Positions 61,715 through 64,000 of a DNA stretch of 64,000 bases are shown here, piece by piece (position 1 is the stretch's first letter; the number at the start of each line of letters is the position of its first letter). This DNA is from Sphingorhabdus lutea. Lineage in GTDB: Bacteria; Pseudomonadota; Alphaproteobacteria; Sphingomonadales; Sphingomonadaceae. Where the stretch lies: contig NZ_CP018154.1 in the NCBI RefSeq assembly GCF_001889025.1, forward strand, positions 186,001 through 250,000, read 5' to 3'. Below the pieces are notes generated by a model. The model saw only the letters and a program-made list of their open reading frames with translations, did no database searches and had not been told where the DNA came from. The translations under genes and the position numbers were made by a program.

Positions 61715-64000
61715 ATGAGCAATCGCCAAAATGGCCTTAGCAAATTGACCAAGAGCCTTGCATATTGCGGCTCTGTATCATTATTCGCACTTGCAATGGC
61801 GGCTCCCGCCCATGCACAGGTCGAAGAAATCGTTGTGACCGCACAAAAGGTTGAACAAAATGTTCAAGATGTGCCAATTTCCATCACCGCCATTTCGGGC
61901 GATCGTTTGACCGAAACAGGCACAAACAGCCTTGAAAATATTGGCGATCTTGTTCCTTCGGTTACTTTCCGCAAAGGCACAACCAATGCGAACAGCGCGA
62001 TTGTGATGCGCGGCGTTGGCACGATTACCTTTTCTGTTGCCGCAGAGCCAAGTGTTTCAACCGTTGTTGACGGTGTTGTTTTGAGCCGTTCTGGCCAATC
62101 CTTCATCGATTTATTGGATTTGGAGCGCATTGAAATTTTGCGCGGACCACAGGGCACATTATTTGGTAAAAACGCCTCTGCTGGTTTGGTCAATATCGTA
62201 TCAAAAGGCGGCACTGACAGTTTTGAAGCATCAGCAAATGCCGAATATTTTGAAGGCGACGAATATCGTTTCCGTGGTTCGGTTTCCGGCCCAATTGCCA
62301 AAGATCTTTCCGCACGTGTAACCGGTTTTTACGGCAGCTATGATGGTAATATTACCAACATCAACACCGCTGCAACAACCGCGGCAGACAGCGGCAAAAA
62401 AGTCAATGGCTATGAACATTATGGCGCGCGCGGCATTTTGGATTATAATGGTCCATCGGCTAAAATTCGCTTGATTGCCGATTATTTCAAGGCAAATGAC
62501 GATTGCTGTGCAGAGGTTACCGGTGTTTCACGCGGCGCAACTTTGGATGCTGAACTTGGCCTTCCCGGCGGCGTTGCACTTGGCGAAGATCAACGTTATG
62601 TCAATCATAATCTTGTCACACAAAGCCTTGATACACAATGGAGCTTAACCGGTTCAGCCGATATTGATGTTCCTGGCGATCATGTGCTTAGCGTGATTTT
62701 AGGCTATCGCAATTGGCAAAATACCGAATTGCGCGAAGGTGATTTCTTGCCCCGCGCTGTTGTCGGCACCGCCCAATTGCATGACGAAGGTTTTGTTGAA
62801 ACTGATCAAATGTCGGCGGAAGTCCGTCTTGCATCTGATCAATCAAAGCCTTTCTCTTATCAAGTTGGCACATTTATTTGGCACAGCAATAATAAACAAG
62901 ATTTCACACGCCGTGATATTGTTTGTTCTGCATCCACCTTGCCCGTTGCGACAAGTGGCGCCACACCTTGTGATGTTAACAACACCACATTGACCACTTT
63001 CCCAACCGCCACATCGGCAAGTGACGTGAACAGCACCAACTTTGCCATTTTTGGACAAGGTACATATCGTTTCACTGATATGCTAAGCCTAACCGCTGGC
63101 CTGCGTTGGACAAGAGACGAATTGTCGTTCAATCACTTCCGTGCACCTGGCGTTAATGCGACCACTGGTCTGCCTTTGACGGGTCCTGGCGTTTCCGGCA
63201 ACCCGGCGGGCGGCACAGTTGCAAGCGGCGGTAACGGCACCAATGTATCCGTTGGCGAAAGCGCGAACAGCAATTTCTCTGGCAAGGCATCATTGCAATT
63301 TGAACCAAGTGATGACTTGCTATTTTATGCAAGCTATACACGCGGTTATAAAGGCCCTGCGTTTAACGTCTTCTTCAACCATACAGCACCAACCAATGCC
63401 GTGCCAATAGATGAAGAATTGTCAGACAGCTATGAAATTGGCATGAAGTCACAATTTTTGAACGATATGGTTCAATTTAACACATCATTATTCCATGTGA
63501 CCTATGATGGGTTCCAAGCGAACAACTTTATCGTTCTAAACGGTGCAACTGTAACCAACCTGACCAATGCAGGCACAGTGCGCAGCAAAGGTTTTGAAGC
63601 CGATGCGATTATCAGCCCAGTCCAAGGTCTGAATTTCCGTGGTAGCGTGGCCTATGCCGATGCAAAGGTTAAGAAGTTTAATCCCAACCCAATCACCAAC
63701 GCACCAGATGCGCGTAATGGCACCCGCTTGCCATTGGCACCAAAATGGTCATGGAATGTTGGCGCGGATTATGAAACCGAGCTTGGCGCTTCGATGAAGC
63801 TATATGCCAGCACAATTTATAGCTATACTGGCGATCAATTCTCCGACCTTGGTGAGGGCGGCCCGATTGACAGCTATGGTATTTGGAATGCCAGCCTTGG
63901 CTTTGGCGATGCGGACGATAAATATCGTCTGACATTCCATGCGCGCAATATTGGCGATACCAGCTATATTTTGCTGAACACAAGTGCAGGACAACGTTTG
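61715..64000 (+). CDS. TonB-dependent outer-membrane receptor (continues beyond window)
   Basis: An open frame from ATG 61715 to the window end (762 codons, no stop). A signal peptide (AYCGSVSLFALAMAAPAHAQ) is followed by the TonB box EEIVVTAQK, a plug domain (about 50-165: VPISITAISGDRL, IVMRGVG, DRIEILRGPQGTLFGKNASAG-type segment) and barrel strands (for example YASYTRGYKGPAFNVFF, SYEIGMKSQFLND). It resembles sphingomonad receptors for organic substrates rather than classic siderophore receptors. Position divergent from the sulfoquinovosidase operon suggests uptake of a sulfoquinovose glycoside; that is inference. Confidence 0.88.
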   Translation, partial: MSNRQNGLSKLTKSLAYCGSVSLFALAMAAPAHAQVEEIVVTAQKVEQNVQDVPISITAISGDRLTETGTNSLENIGDLVPSVTFRKGTTNANSAIVMRGVGTITFSVAAEPSVSTVVDGVVLSRSGQSFIDLLDLERIEILRGPQGTLFGKNASAGLVNIVSKGGTDSFEASANAEYFEGDEYRFRGSVSGPIAKDLSARVTGFYGSYDGNITNINTAATTAADSGKKVNGYEHYGARGILDYNGPSAKIRLIADYFKANDDCCAEVTGVSRGATLDAELGLPGGVALGEDQRYVNHNLVTQSLDTQWSLTGSADIDVPGDHVLSVILGYRNWQNTELREGDFLPRAVVGTAQLHDEGFVETDQMSAEVRLASDQSKPFSYQVGTFIWHSNNKQDFTRRDIVCSASTLPVATSGATPCDVNNTTLTTFPTATSASDVNSTNFAIFGQGTYRFTDMLSLTAGLRWTRDELSFNHFRAPGVNATTGLPLTGPGVSGNPAGGTVASGGNGTNVSVGESANSNFSGKASLQFEPSDDLLFYASYTRGYKGPAFNVFFNHTAPTNAVPIDEELSDSYEIGMKSQFLNDMVQFNTSLFHVTYDGFQANNFIVLNGATVTNLTNAGTVRSKGFEADAIISPVQGLNFRGSVAYADAKVKKFNPNPITNAPDARNGTRLPLAPKWSWNVGADYETELGASMKLYASTIYSYTGDQFSDLGEGGPIDSYGIWNASLGFGDADDKYRLTFHARNIGDTSYILLNTSAGQRL

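Overview
The window looks like a chromosomal segment of a Gram-negative alphaproteobacterium, most likely a sphingomonad with moderate-to-low GC. This rests on the TonB-dependent receptor, the parvulin/HupE pair, ETF:ubiquinone oxidoreductase, a Wza/Wzz exopolysaccharide locus and the general gene style. The genus is inference. I found no rRNA, tRNA, CRISPR array or intact insertion sequence.

Region 1 (1 to about 30.55 kb) is a large catabolic island arranged as four opposing transcription units. A minus-strand unit (1-7180) holds the start of a probable enoyl-CoA hydratase, a PuuE-type deacetylase-fold hydrolase, an SDR, a RedY/HapK-like protein, an amidase, a PaaK-like CoA ligase and two MmgE/PrpD proteins. 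A GntR/HutC regulator (7225-7992, plus) separates it from a second minus unit (8006-12863) with two CaiB-type CoA-transferases, an acyl-CoA dehydrogenase, a MaoC hydratase and a CitE-like lyase. Divergent from that is a plus unit (13019-19493): DUF1838, MFS, FAD-linked oxidase, an aberrant nitrilase-fold protein, a methyltransferase and a small coiled protein. Next comes a minus unit (19559-24495): zinc-independent ADH, ALDH, two more PuuE-like hydrolases and an isochorismatase-type amidohydrolase. A final plus unit (24592-30552) holds an alpha/beta hydrolase, a lipocalin-like protein, LeuC/LeuD-type hydro-lyase, HMG-CoA-lyase-like enzyme and a third CoA-transferase. The same palindrome, TTGTCCGGACAA, occurs in two of the divergent promoter regions (12905 and 24573), so the island is probably one regulon. 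The logic reads as opening of an amide or cyclic-imide bond, release of ammonia, CoA activation of a branched dicarboxylate, dehydrogenation or hydration, and retro-Claisen cleavage. The substrate is unknown; a maleimide or pyrrole-derived compound is one testable idea.

Region 2 (30.6-40.6 kb) is an exopolysaccharide locus: a fused GT26 plus initiating phosphoglycosyltransferase, a Wzx-type flippase, two GT2 and one GT4 glycosyltransferases, a Wzy/ligase-like membrane protein, a Wzz-like chain-length protein and a Wza-like export lipoprotein. A 560-base gap after it holds a frameshifted small reading frame and a terminator.

Region 3 (41.2-51.6 kb) is a two-gene surface operon: a 2242-residue secreted protein with twelve tandem repeats of about 100-105 residues in two subtypes, followed by a 1230-residue outer-membrane beta-barrel protein.

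Region 4 (51.8-56.4 kb) carries a HupE/UreJ-like membrane protein, a membrane-anchored parvulin, ETF:ubiquinone oxidoreductase, a DoxX-like protein and a tiny membrane protein.

Region 5 (56.4-64 kb) is a probable sulfoquinovose (plant and algal sulfolipid headgroup) catabolic operon of the oxidative sulfo-SMO type: GH31 sulfoquinovosidase with the complete K-E-R-W-Y substrate-recognition set, LacI regulator, aldo/keto reductase and SsuD-like flavin monooxygenase, with a divergent TonB-dependent receptor that runs off the window end.
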